Assembly: GCA_015680685.1 (NCBI GenBank)
Contig: MNCI01013743.1
Coordinates: 104,425 to 168,424, forward strand
Origin: Gnetum montanum
Taxonomy: Eukaryota; Streptophyta; Gnetopsida; Gnetales; Gnetaceae
Direction of reading: 5' to 3'
Length of the DNA: 64,000 nucleotides
Position numbers and translations under genes: made by a program. Position 1 is the first letter of the stretch; each line of letters begins with the position of its first letter. Positions 39,050-50,933 of the stretch are shown here, piece by piece. Under the pieces are notes generated by a model. The model was not told the origin of the DNA. It saw only the letters and a program-made list of their open reading frames with translations, and made no database searches.

Positions 39050-39900
39050 GAGTTGATTGGAATTGATCCAAGGATATGTCAACATTGCATTTACACCAAC
39101 CTGACCATAAAGCCAATAAGGCAGCCATAAAGGTAGATGAACCCCAAGTTGAAGTAGATTGTCAAGGAGGAAATAGAACAACTCCTCAAGGTAGGGTTCA
39201 TCTATTCCATTGTGGATAGTGAGTGGGTTAGCCCACTTGTAATTGTGCCAAAGAAAGGTGACAAGTGGCAGGTCTACATTGACTTTAGGCTATTGAATAT
39301 GGAAACATTTAAAGATCATTTTCCATTGCCATTTGTGGACCAAATGTTGGACATCATTTCTAGGCATTGCTATTATAGCTTCTTGGATGGTTATAATGAC
39401 TATAACCAAATCCAGATTGCACCCAAAGATCAGGCCAAAACAACATTCATGAGTCCTTAGAGAACTTTTGCATATTGCAAGATGCCGTTCGGTCTATGTA
39501 ATGCCCTTGAAACATTTCAACACTTGGTCCTTGGTATTTTTCAACAATAGATTAATAGTGGGGTAGAAGTCTTTATGGATGACTTCTCTACCTATGGGGC
39601 TACATTTGAGCATGCCTTGGACCACCTTGAGCAAGTACTAAAAATATGTGTTGAAACAAACCTTAGGCTCAATTGGCAGAAAAGCCATTTAATGGTCCAA
39701 GAAGGCATAGTACTAGGACATAGAATTACTCAAGCAAGGATTAAGGTAGACCCTGAAAAGATAAAGGTTATCCAAGGAATCACATACCAACTAGAGATAT
39801 TCAAAGAAATTTGATCCTTTCTTGGATACATTGGCTACTACCAGTGATTTATAGAGAATTTCTCTAAGATCGCAAAGCTGTGGTCAAGCTTACAAAGAAA
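39050..39900 (+). pseudogene. Element 2 reverse transcriptase
   Basis: DSEWVSPLVIVPKKGDKW, YIDFRLLNMETFKDHFPLP, SFLDGYNDYNQIQI, CKMPFGLCNA, then the polymerase motif VFMDDFSTYG with FMDD at 39572-39583, typical of Athila. Stops at about 39460, 39550 and 39814 break it. Confidence 0.85.
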
Positions 39901-39989
39901 GATGTTCCATTCATCTGGATTAAGGAATGTGAACATGCATTCTAATAGCTAAAAAACTCATAGAAACTCCAATTCTATAGGCACTAGAC

Positions 39990-40400
39990 TAGTCTAGACC
40001 ATTTCATATAATGATGGGTGCATTTAATTATGCCTTGGGAGCCATGCTTATGTAGTTGGATAATAAGAAATGTCCCTATCACATCCACTACGAGAGTCAA
40101 AGCATTATGTGTGCATAATTGAATTACACCACAATTGAGAAAGGGCTGATGGCAATGGTGTATGCTCTCAAAAATTTTAGGCACTATGTGTTGGCTATAA
40201 AATGTTTATGCACAGAAATCACAATGCCATATGCTTCCTAATGAACAAACCAATGGTGAGCCCCTGTATCGTATGGTGGCTTGTGATCCTGTAGGAATTT
40301 GATTTCACAATGGTAGATTGAAAGGGGACTGAGAATGTGGTCACTGACCATCTTTCTTGGTTAAGATGGGATAACAAAGAGGAGGGAATTCCACTCTCTA
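39990..40400 (+). pseudogene. Element 2 RNase H (badly decayed)
   Basis: The first motif reads FNYALGAML, where the family has DASNYALG, so the catalytic Asp region is altered. LNYTTIEKGLMAMVYAL and FRHYVL follow, then a TENVVTDHLSWLRW-type end. Several stops and one frameshift. Confidence 0.65.
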
Positions 40401-40479
40401 ATCAATTCCTAGATGAACTTCTCTTTTACCTTCTCACTTAATGAACAAATGCCCATAGAACCGAAATGGTATGATGGCA

Positions 40480-41700
40480 TCCTCATTTACCTTCTCACTC
40501 AAGAGATGCCACAATATTTTGACTTTAAGAAGAAACAAAAGTTTCTTCATTGGGCTAAGTACTTCATGGAAATCAATGAACACCTTTACAAGGTGTGCAT
40601 CGATGGCCTAGTTCATTGGTGTATCCCTGATGCGTACCAATTGTGCATTCTCTAGGATGCTCATGAAGGCCCTTGCAGAGGCCACTATGCTAGGAGACAC
40701 ACAACCATAAATATCATGATGGTAGGATACTATTGGCCTACAATATTTAGGAATGTCCATTAATTTTTTTGATCCTATGAACGTTGTCAATGAGATGGTG
40801 GGATGACTACATGAATGGAGGGTCCTCATTTGCAGATTTAACCATTGAAGTCCTTTAACATATCGGGCATAGAATTCATGGGTCCCATCACATCCATGTC
40901 TAATGGAAAGGCATAGATCATTGTAGTAGTTGACTACTACACTAAATGGGCAGAATCAGTAGCCATCACCAACTGCTTGATTTGTATTACAAAATGTTGT
41001 AAACAGGTTTGGGATGCCACATGCATTGATTTTTGACAATGGAACTCATTTTACAGTTGCCACTTTTTGAAAACTCATGGAACGCTTGGGGGTCAAACAT
41101 AAATTAACAACACCCTATCACCCCTAAGCTAATGGTTAAGAAAAGGTAACTAACAGGAAGATTATAAGGATTCTAACAAGAACTATTAGCCAATATAGGA
41201 GAGATTGGAGCACAAAACTCAATGATGCCCTTTAGGCCTATTGCTCAACATAGAAACTCCCTATTGGCTACTCTCCCTATGAGTTAGTGTATGGAAAACT
41301 TCCAACACTCTCGATTTAATTCAAACTCCATACACTCTCAACAACCTGTGATCTGAATCTTGACCTAAGTCTAGCATAAAAAGAAAGACTGATCAATCTC
41401 AATGTGCTAGATGAAAATTGATTAGTGGCCCTATCTTTAAATTAAGTGCACAAGGCATTCAACAAGTAATGACATGACCTTAGAATATGAAAAGTGAAAT
41501 TTTAACTAGGAGATAAGGTTCTTTATTGGAAACCCCTACACGTATCTTAGAAAACTAACTTTTAAAAATTGTAGGAAAGACCTTATATAATTGATGAAAC
41601 TTTTTCCTTTGGGGCCATGTTAATCTACAAACTTGAGAGCCCAAATAAAAATAAGTTGGTCAACATCCAACAAGTAAATCCCTTCCACAAGCCAAGGTAA
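40480..41700 (+). pseudogene. Element 2 integrase
   Basis: The zinc region has HEGPCRGHYARR, but the first of the paired cysteines downstream is Tyr (SYERCQ, near 40780). Core: VVVDYYTKWAES (first Asp) and FDNGTHF (second), then LGVKHKLTTPYHP. The C-terminal part (SPYELVYGKLP and on) continues to about 41700 with stops. Confidence 0.75.
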
Positions 41701-42457
41701 GCCAATGTAACAAATACCGCAATGGATGGACAACCATGCTTAATTATTCAGATCTCCTCCTTCCAACACAGTTGTGGGGGAGATGATCATCTGTGCTCAT
41801 CATGCATATGGTTCCACACTTTTTCTATTTTTTTTTCACATTTTTATTTGTAATTTGTTTCTTTCACACCTTTTTGATTTTTAAACTTTTTCCTATTTTT
41901 ACACCATTTTTTGTTTTACACCATCATTAGTACATTTAACCTTTTCTTGAATATTTTATACTTTCTTATATATTTTACTTTATTTTTAGTATGTGATTTT
42001 CTAATTTTTTGCTAATAAACATGATTTGTGCCAACAAGACACAGTGGTGTTGTAGTTATTACTAATGGTGGTTTGTGCTTTATGTTTTTTTTATTAATGT
42101 CTAGTTTCTATTTTTGAATTTTTGTGTTGGTGGCTAAGTCATGGTTTCTTTTTCATGGAATAGGTAGTGAGTCCACGACATCCACCCATCCATAAACTTT
42201 ATGGTTTTCCTTGTTCTAGAAATTTGAGGTCCCTTTCTTTAAATAAATATATAATAAATTTGTGACCTTGGTAGTTTATGGAATTGGGAAGGATTCAAAA
42301 GCTTGCACATGGTGTCACTTCAAGGGGACTCAATACTCTTTGTGCCCTTCTACTTGCTCAAGTGCATGAGTGTTTTTATAGACTTCTCACCATTCCATGT
42401 TGACCAATAACAAGAAGTTAAATAAAGTCTTTGCATGGCATGGCTCTCATCCAAAAA

Positions 42458-42492
42458 GAAAGAAAGAAAGAAAGAAAGAAAAAAAGAAAACA
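42458..42492. repeat. (GAAA)n microsatellite
   Basis: Roughly six GAAA units bounded by A-rich sequence, inside the element 2 spacer. Confidence 0.9.
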
Positions 42493-43357
42493 ACAACATA
42501 AAAAAAACATGATGGAAATTCAAAGCACACCCCTTAGAAATATAAATTGACTATAAGCATTAGTTATGGGACTAGAAAGACATGTTACCCATGCTTGAAG
42601 GTCCCCTTTGACTAAGGTCCTCTCTCACTTCCTACTTCTCTTTTCTTCTCTTTATGGAATGGTGGTTGTTCTATGGGAGTGCTCTTGTGTCTTGAGGAGG
42701 TGGATAGATCTTGGAGTGACGATGTGAAGTCACTAAAAGTGGTTGGTTTTGGTTTGGACTAAGGATGGATCTTCTTAGGTCATTTTAAACATAAACTCCA
42801 CAAGAAACTTCTCATTACCTCAATTTGGAATTTCATTCCACCTTTTCCATCATCCATCTATGTTGTTTGTAACTCACCTCACTGTTGAAGTCCATGTTCT
42901 AGATTTGGTGTCCTGGTCTAACGTACTTGAATTCTTTGGTAGAATCTTCTGGGTTTTAGTCCTTAACTTCAATCAACCATTAATCAACTATGGGGCCCAT
43001 GGACTCCTTAGGTTGCAGTTATGCAAGGGAAAATAGGGTGTGTGCCTGCTATGGGGAGGACCCACTTGCATCTCTCTTGGTTGGGTTTGTTAAGCACCTT
43101 ATCCTTAGGCATTTTTACAATCAAAATCTTTCATACACCAATCGTCTACATAAAACCATGTGCTCTTTTACATATTTTATTCAATAAATACATACTCCAT
43201 AAAATTTTTAAATTTTTGAGCTTTCGAAGATCCTCTTCAATTATTTCATCATATTCTTGTCTTTTTTGGAACTCCATGGATCCCAAATTCATTGAAAAAT
43301 TCCTTGTATTTTTGAAGACATTCAAATTTTAGAATTTTTCTTATGGGCTCCGTATAT

Positions 43358-43444
43358 GGGGCCTCGTCGATGAAGTAGACGTGTATATGAGGCATCGTAT
43401 ACATATCCCCATTGAGATAGTAGAAAAATAGTATATATATGCGC
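43358..43444 (+). promoter_or_regulatory. Internal U3-like motif and TATA-like run, element 2
   Basis: GGGGCCTCGTCGATGAAGT (43358-43376) resembles the GAGGCCTTGTCGATGCAG unit of this element's LTR. GTATATATATGCGCAACCCC follows at 43431, like the ATATAAATACAACCCCC of element 1's internal site. About 0.5 kb before the env-position ORF. Function is inference. Confidence 0.4.
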
Positions 43445-43969
43445 AACCCCACTTTGAAATTTTTACATTTTCTCATAAACACCAATGGAGTTTTTCAAAT
43501 TTTTAGAACCTAAAACCTTCCAGAGCCCATAACTTCCTTACTATTTATCAAAATGACTCCATTCTTTGACCCTGCAGCTATTGGAGGTAAGCTCTTTGTT
43601 GTGGGGGCCACAAATATGCCATTTTTGATGAAAATGTTTTTGCCATTTTTCTAACTCCCACAAAGGTTTAACTAAGAAATCAACTATTAAATACCAAATT
43701 ACAAGAGTTAAACCTTTCCAACAAGCTTTAGTGACATTTATAATAAATAATTAATAAAATAATCAATATGCCATGGTCTAACCTTAGCCAAAGTGTAATT
43801 GACTAACGAGAAAAGGTACAAAAATTTAAAGTTACACATTATATCTACTAATCCATGGATGTGTTGTGACCATAGATGGCATCAAAAGGAAAACACATGC
43901 AAGAAGCAGGACCATCTCAATGAAGAAAGAAACAACCTAGAATGGGAAGGGGCCAAGAACAGACCAAAG

Positions 43970-46680
43970 AAGAACCACTTACAACCCATGCCATAGGTCC
44001 TCTTAGGGAAGAGGTTAAGGTGGAATCTATTTGACAGATTTCAGAATTAGAAGTAGCAACAGAACATTCCCACTGGGATGATGCATCGATGCAATAAGAA
44101 AATCTTGAGGTGACCTTGACAGAAGCCTGCCTAAATTAAATCAGATCAAGGTAGGTCTAAAAAATGGTGCTCTAGGAGTTAAAATTTAGCCCTTTCTTGG
44201 AGCAGGCACCAAAATAAGTGCACGACTAATTAAAGACCTCTCCCATGTGGCCAATCATCACTTCCACTAGGGAGTGTTATATGGGAGAGACATTTTTATT
44301 CAGGAATAACAGGCAGGTTGGATCAATGGTAAAAATCAAGGACATCTCAATGTCTTACTTGGTGTAAGGCATTGCTAAAGTGCTTAGGTTACCAGAAATA
44401 GGGATGAATCTCATTAAGATTCTAATGTAGACAAATCCCAACATGAAGAAAGAATGGGTGCAATAGTGCTATGGTGCCAACTGTAAGGAGTTTGGTGCAC
44501 TCACATTGGCAGAAATGATCCACTATAAGATTGTAGGCTTCCACCTCAATCCCATGGTGAGGCCAAGAAAAATCACTACCTTTTTTGTCCATGCATGTGC
44601 CACTTTGAGTAGGAGATTCCCTGTCAACCTTCCATAGCTAATCTATCTAGAGATGGAGAAGCGATTTAAAGAAAATGAATGTGGAAGGAAGGCACTTCCC
44701 TTGCCATGTCTCATCAAAAAAATCTATCAGAGGGGAGGAATAGTCTATTATATGAATGATGCTGTTAGACATGCCCCAACTACTAATTGGGTGAAATGAT
44801 GAAAGATAAAACACCTACAACAACCATTCAAGAAGAGAAGTAGTAGTTAGTGCCTTCACCTACCACTCAAAAAACTATGCCAGACATTGTTGCAATAGCT
44901 CAATGGTTGCATGAGTATCAAGAATCGCTCTTAAGTAAACAAGAGCAACAAGTAGGCATGAGTGACAGGGATATATCTATGTATCGACCAACAATGACTC
45001 ACCTAAATGGGATGGCCCAAACAATCAACCTGATGGGTGGAGTTGGATCCATTTTCTCAGCCCAAAGAATGTAGTTGTCTACGAGATTGAATCCTAGTGC
45101 TAGAGAGGTCATGGTATCTCTTACAGAACAACAACCACTCCAAAAATTTTTTGGGAATGCCACGATCTTCTTGGTGCACTTGGAGGAAGGTGAGGGGGTA
45201 ATAGTATTGGTGATGTAGCAGTAAGGGTAGGAGACAACAAAAAAAGTGGTTGCTAATCGAATTGCTGAAACACTTAATGGGCTTGTGACATCTGTACTAA
45301 ATGTCACTACAATAAAAAATGATGTTTGTAGGAACCACAAGCAATAGAATAAATGTAGCACAACATGAGAAATTGCTCGACCAACTGGTGGGAACCAAGA
45401 AACCTAGTTAGAGCTGCTAGAGGAAAGGGGAAAAAACATTATTCTAGAGGGGTAACTCGAAATAGCCAATGAGCTAAACAAATGCTTGGTTGTTGAAGAT
45501 GTTGAATGAAGAGCCCAAATTACCAATCTTACATTTCTCAACCTAGCATTGACAAAAGATGAAGCTCTTGAATAGCTTCATACTAGGCTAAAAGAGGATG
45601 AGGGTGCGATGGAGATGGTGGTGTTCTATTGATCCTTGGTAGAGGCTACACAACAAAAAATTTAGAAGGACTTGGATTAGACCCACTAGGAGAATGTACA
45701 ATTGATTGTAGAAAACCATCACATGTGGAATGTTGATGAGAACAAATAATAATTAACCAACTTCATCCATCAATAGTAGGAGCAACTAGCTAGAGCAAAC
45801 ATAGAGCTAAGAAGATTGATAGTAGAAAATAAAAACCTCTTCATGGAGGGGGTCTATGCCCTTCGCCAAAAGACTGCGATAGAGGTAGTTGCCTAGAAAT
45901 TAGAGGCTCTCAAATTTGAGAGAGTCAAGGATCATTATAGAGATCAAGTCAGTCTACAAAAAGAAATGAATGAAAAACACATCTAGTTGATGAAGGTGAA
46001 AGTGAATGAAACCCTTTAGTAACTCTAGTAAGGAAGAGAATTATGGAAACCCATCATTGAATGGATAGATGCCTACAACAAGGCAAAGATTCACATGAAG
46101 GAATTGCAAATTAAGGAGATGATAGAATACATGGAGTTTTCCAATCTCTAATATGTAAATCTAGCCATGTTGACTATCGGACAATCATGGTCAAAACTTG
46201 AGAAGTGGGTGGCCAGCTCATACTTGTTGTATGAGGTTGAGTTCAAGGATTACAAAGATATTAAGCAAAAGCTTGTGATGGAAAATGCTAAACCTAAAGT
46301 TCTCAAAGGAAAATACACTAATCAAAGATCTACTATTGAGAACTTGGCAAAAAGGATGAACAACTACCAAGAGCTACAAAATGTAATTAGGGTATTCAAT
46401 GTTAAATGCAAACAACTCGTTACTTGGTTCATTAATGCCAAGGAGCTTTTCCTAATAATGATATATCTGTGGGATATTCCCATTCTTGTCCACATTGGTG
46501 ATGCTGCATGGATTATGAATGATCCTTGGAGTAAGGAGCAAAAGATAAAGGCATTACTAGATGCCTTTTACCTTCCATTGGAAGTTGTAGCTATAGCAGG
46601 ATAGCCACAACTGCCTCAACAACCACATGTGATTGAAGCTGGTGAAGATCCTTCAAAACCTTAGGAGCCTCCACCTCCTA
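43970..46680 (+). pseudogene. Element 2 env-position ORF, coiled-coil-rich (broken)
   Basis: Follow-on blocks match element C's minus-strand ORF: SKQEQQVGMSDRD and PTMTHLNGMAQTINLM (44930-45030), a long K/E/Q-rich coiled-coil region to about 46130, and the open block 46167-46604 with ECKQL/VKCKQLVTWFINAKELF and HIGDAAWIMNDPWSKEQK. Frames shift several times. No signal peptide, furin-like site or membrane anchor is evident. Its role is unknown; it sits where some Athila elements carry an env-like gene. Confidence 0.65.
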
Positions 46681-46910
46681 GGACTATTTGATCTTCTCCA
46701 TCGCCTTCATGCCATCAAAGGATGTGCCATCCAATTTTGTATAGTTATATCATGATGTTTAATTTTGTGTTATGAACATCACAATTTTTGTAATTTGTTG
46801 ATTTGTACACTCAGGCACTTAATTTTGTTATGTCAGTTTGTTATGTCAAGAGTCAGTTAATAATTCCATACCTTTCCAATTTTGTAATGGAACTTGAGAA
46901 TGAGTTTTCA

Positions 46911-46926
46911 TTCAGTTGTGGGGGTA
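46911..46926 (+). other. Element 2 polypurine tract
   Basis: CAGTTGTGGGGGTA immediately before the 3' LTR, the same as in its relatives. Confidence 0.7.
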
Positions 46927-47876
46927 TGATGAGCATCAACGTGTCACATTGGCAGGCCCGTATTGATGCAACCTCATTGATGGGCCTTATTTACATGGTG
47001 TTACCTTGTTGATAGGGTCACATTGACGTAGTGTTTGCTATGTCTATGAGGCCTTGTCGATGCAGCCCTGTATTAAAAACCATAAATATGAGCTCATAGC
47101 CATGTTTGTGGGGAGTCAAGTCATAGTTGTAGTAGAGCTCTTACAGTTTTTCCATTTGAAAGTTAGAATATTTTCCTGAGTGCCCATAGCAAGAGTCATT
47201 AAGTATATGGATCTTTATTTGAGCATTGTTATACCTAAGCACGATAGTGTATGTGGTAATAAAGATAAGCTTCTTGATAAACCTTGCAACATTTTGGATA
47301 GTTTAAATGTTTTATTCATGCATTTAATGTTTTTAGTTATTTATTCAATGTTTCTTAGTGATTAAGCTAATTAAGTAACTAAGCAAGATAAGCTGAATAA
47401 TGATTAAGTAAATACATAAGTACAACCGCTTCAGGCATAAACATGTATTTGCTTGTTAATCCCAGTAGTGTTATTGCTTGGTTCACCCAATAGCATAGCA
47501 CTTGGTAACCTAGTAGTGGATATATGGGTTGAGGACATGTATGGAAAGTGGGACCGGATGCTTATGTTAAGACTAGTTAGAGATTAGTTAAGTAGTTAAA
47601 TTAAATTAGTTATTAAATTACTTCATCTCTTTGCTTTAAGTACCAAGGAACATAAAACATAAAATAATAAAAATCATATGCCTCAATTACACTTAACCAT
47701 ACCTTTGTACATCACAAGTTTAATTGGGAAGACAATGAATGACCATTAGGACAAGGTTCACTTCCTATATGACTAGGGTACTAGAAGACATAGAGTTCAC
47801 GAAATTCGAGTGGATCATGTGTCAATGCTCCATGATTCATATGGTTGAGTGTAGGGATACCTTTCGCCACTCATCA
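46927..47876 (+). repeat. Element 2 3' LTR
   Basis: Begins TGATGAGCATCAACGTG and ends CGCCACTCATCA, followed by GTTAC. About 50 bases longer than the 5' copy, the extra length lying in the U3 repeat region. Confidence 0.9.
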
Positions 47877-47881
47877 GTTAC

Positions 47882-48054
47882 TTCCTTAATCTTCATAGTC
47901 GCATCATCTTGTTTGTGTTGCTAGAATTAATAGACTTCTCCCAAATAGAATTCACCATTTTTAGAAATAGTTAGCTATAGGGAAGAGGCTCGTAGTTATT
48001 CATAGGCCTTTGCAAGCGCAAACTCCATGAAGGATCCAAAACTAAGTTTTATCA
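47882..48054. other. Host sequence resuming right of element 2
   Basis: Continuation of the DNA interrupted at 34592. Too short and decayed to assign. Confidence 0.4.
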
Positions 48055-48854
48055 TTGATGAAGCATCAATAAAATAGCTACACCAACACATGCCCATGTA
48101 TGCATTGTAGGATGCATTGACACATGTGCATCGATGCTAATTCACCCATTGCTTATATAAGTGTGAACATTAGCTACATTTATGACATCAATTGGTTGAT
48201 TCCTTAGCCAAACTTTTGTAGTTTCTTTTCATAAGACTTAGCAAAATTTTTACTTTGAGTGCCTATAGCATGGATTAAATTAACTATATAACATTTTATT
48301 CAAGTGGAATATGTACATAAACAAAGTTGCATGAATAACAATAAAATCAAGATTTCTTCTATTCATTGTAGCACTTGGATTAGCTTGAATTTATTTTCTA
48401 GCATTTTACTTTGAATGCAATTTACCTTCTTATCTTTAAGCATTTAACATTATAATTGATACGTATCATGAATTCAAGTGCTAGGTTTGCTAAGTAATGT
48501 GAATGGATAAAAGACAAGAAAGTATATTTAAGTGTGGATTTAAATGTATAGGGAAAGTGACATGAATTACTTTAGTTTAAGTTTATTTCCCAACATTTTA
48601 CATTGAATGTAATTTACTTTCTTGTCTTTAAGCATTTAATATTATAATTGTTAAGTAATGTGAATTCAAGTGGTAAGTTTACTAAGGAACGTGAATGGAT
48701 AAAAGACAAAAATATATATTTAAGTGTGGATTTGAATGTTTTGAGGGAAAGTAACATGAATTGCCTTTCACTTTGTGCATAAATATCATGTATCATCTTT
48801 AAGAAATAATAATAATAATATTTTATTAAGGCATACTGCATAAAAGCAAACTAA
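48055..48854 (+). repeat. LTR D (plus orientation), fragment
   Basis: Begins near TGATGAAGCATC. TATATAAG near 48154 serves as its TATA box. The following 350 bases are matched in reverse by 50463-50820. It contains a 192-base internal duplication and runs straight into a gag ATG at 48855 with no recognisable TCATCA end or primer site, so its 3' boundary region is deleted. Confidence 0.6.
48380..48770 (+). repeat. About 192-bp imperfect tandem duplication in LTR D
   Basis: The block beginning TTAGCTTGAATTTATTTTC (48380) recurs as TTAGTTTAAGTTTATTTCC (48572). Both contain CATTTTAC-TTGAATG, CTTTAAGCATTTAA and GTGAATGGATAAAAGAC in order. Confidence 0.8.
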
Positions 48855-50462
48855 GATGTCTTCTTCTTAGAGGGTTAATTCACCACCTGCTGATGACTTT
48901 AATCAGCAACATGATAGATCTAGAAGAAACACTGATAAGATACCTCAACAACTAAAGGTTGTATATGCACATCTAAATCCCTATTATCTAAACTTCACTT
49001 TCATCCTTCATCATGTTGAATAGCTATGCTAGAGAGATTTTGAAGACAATGTTGTGTTGCCTCTTGATCATTCTATTCCTTCAATGTTCATGATAGCTCT
49101 TAGGAAGCTAGGACTTAAACTAGTAGCCCCACATTACCAAGTGAAGGAGAACCTCTCTAACAGTTATTAACCAATAGAGGCCAAATGTAGAAAAGATAAA
49201 TGAATGGAGGCATACCATAAAGCCTCCAAAGGTAAAAAGATCCCAATCTTACTATTTTCACAATCATAGAAGCATCACCCAGAATTTTCATCAAGGAAAT
49301 ATCAGCCCTAAAGTCCTCCTCCCTTCAGTGAGGATGATATAACCCATCAATGATTATGTTTTACCTTGGAAAGTAACTAGGGTGAAGGGAGAACTAGTTC
49401 GAGAACCAAGAGAACCTCAAGCTTAAGATTTTCCAACCATTCACTAAGAGGACAACCAAGGTACTAAAGGAGAAGAACAAGTTGGCACCACTCTCCTAGT
49501 CCTCCACCTTCACCATCATCCTCATTGTCAAGCTTTGATAGGAAGGAACATAGTTGAGACTGAAAAAGAAATGATAAAGGTTGAGATAGAGATGATAGAA
49601 GGCCCCATCATAGAAATGGGTAGAGAGAGCATAGACAACAGTAAGAAGAAGAGGAGCATCACTAAGAAAGAAAATATAGTAGGCCACATCATAGGTGACA
49701 TGGCCATGATAGGGGTCACCATGAACATAATGACTATGATGAGCCACTATTGGATACAAGAAGCATGATAAATATTTTAGAGGCAATTCATATTCCGATG
49801 AGGCATTAAAGGAATAGTTGAATCAAACGGTTTGATATAAAAAATATCTATTAGTTTGAGGGAGGGTATAACATTGATCCAAAACATCATTTGTATGCCT
49901 TACATGATGTTTGTGCCTTGCAAAATATTGAGAATGAGTGGCAAAAACTCAAATTATTTCCTAAGACACTTATCAAAGAAGATAAATATTTCAGAGGCAA
50001 TTCGTATTCTTACGAGGCATCAAAGGTATAGTCAAATCAAATGGCTTGATATAAACAACATCTCTAAGTTTGAGGGAGGGTATAACATTGATCCACAACA
50101 TCATTTGTAAGCCTTACATGATGCCTGTGCCTTGCAAAATATTGAGAATAAGTGGCAAAAACTCAAATTATTCCCTAAGATACTTATTAAAGAAGCTAAA
50201 ATTTGGTACCATACGTTGGAGCCAGAATCTATCTACACATGGAGTACGATGATGAAGTTATTCAATGATAAATATTAAAAGTACTCCAAGATGTCCAACT
50301 TGAGAAAACAAATACAAAGTTGGAAACAAGGTAGTCATGAATCTGTTGATGTAACCTTGGGCAGGTATTACTCTTTTTGCATCGATGACTAGGTCATGGT
50401 TTCTCTCAAAGAGAATAACTTTGCCATGTGATAGATGGGCTCAAAAACAAAACCACTCCAAT
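48855..50462 (+). pseudogene. gag fragment (element D) with internal duplication
   Basis: MSSS start followed at once by a stop. N-terminal block VVYAHLNPYYLNFTFILHH with RDFEDNVVLPLDHSIPSMF, then a charged region with H/R/D repeats in shifted frames, then the gag core twice (see duplication). Homology ends at about 50462, where an inverted LTR piece begins. No pol follows. Confidence 0.65.
49767..50194 (+). repeat. 214-bp tandem duplication of the gag core
   Basis: The block beginning GATAAATATTTTAGAGGCAA (49767) is repeated from 49981, including the FEGGYNID, HLYALHDVCALQNIENEW and LFPKTLIKE codons. The copies differ at about twenty sites, so the duplication is old. Confidence 0.85.
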
Positions 50463-50933
50463 GTTCAAGTTCACATGTAAATATACTTGATTATCTTCTA
50501 TCCATTCATGTTACTTAGCAAACTTAGAACTTCAATTCATGTTACTACTATAATATGAAATGCTTAAAGATAAGAAAGTAAATTGCATTAAAAGTTAAAT
50601 GCTAAAAAATAAACTTAAACTAATCCAAGTGCTACAATGGATAGAAGAAATCTTAATTTTATTGGTATTTATGCAACTATGTCTAGGTACATATTGCACT
50701 CAAATAAAATATTGTACAATCAATTCAATCCATGCTGCAGACACTCAAAGGGAAAAGTTTGCTAAGTTTTACAAAAAGAAACTACAAGAGTCTGGCTAAG
50801 GAATTGACCAAATAGTACCATAAATGCGGATGGTGTGTGCAATTATATAGATTTTTATAAGAGCGATATCATAGATGCAACATCATTGATGTGATATCAC
50901 ATGACCTTATATATTATATCTAAGATATCATCA
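50463..50933 (-). repeat. LTR D' (minus orientation), truncated
   Basis: Read on the minus strand from 50933 it begins TGATGATATCTTAGATAT and contains several GATATCA-type units. It then matches LTR D (AATTCCTTAGCCAGACTC, GTAGTTTCTTTTTG, GTGTCTGCAGCATGGATT). It ends inside the LTR where the gag fragment stops. Confidence 0.65.

Larger units (their letters stand above)
41701..43970 (+). other. Element 2 spacer before the env-position ORF
   Basis: Non-coding: T-rich tract 41815-42000, a GAAA repeat at 42460-42480, the motif GACATGTTACCCATGCTTGA at about 42571, GTGAAGTCACTAAAAGTGG at about 42725, and a U3-like unit plus TATA box at 43358-43444. The counterpart in element C occupies 57620-59628 in reverse. 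The short open stretch 43021-43332 shows no domain. Confidence 0.6.
34593..47876 (+). mobile_element. Element 2: Athila-type Ty3/gypsy LTR retrotransposon, near full length
   Basis: LTRs at 34593-35495 and 46927-47876. GTTAC is duplicated on both sides (34588-34592 and 47877-47881). Order: primer site, gag, protease, RT, RNase H, integrase, long spacer, env-position ORF, polypurine tract. All genes carry many stops, so it is dead, but it is the best-ordered copy in the window and serves as the reference for the others. Confidence 0.92.

Noticed and set aside
43021-43332. Plus-strand open stretch in the element 2 spacer as a protein
   Set aside because: Hydrophobic AT-rich translation without homologue at the same place in element C.
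49496-49786. Minus-strand open stretch over the element D gag
   Set aside because: Antisense shadow of a histidine/arginine-rich gag region, which gives long open frames by composition.
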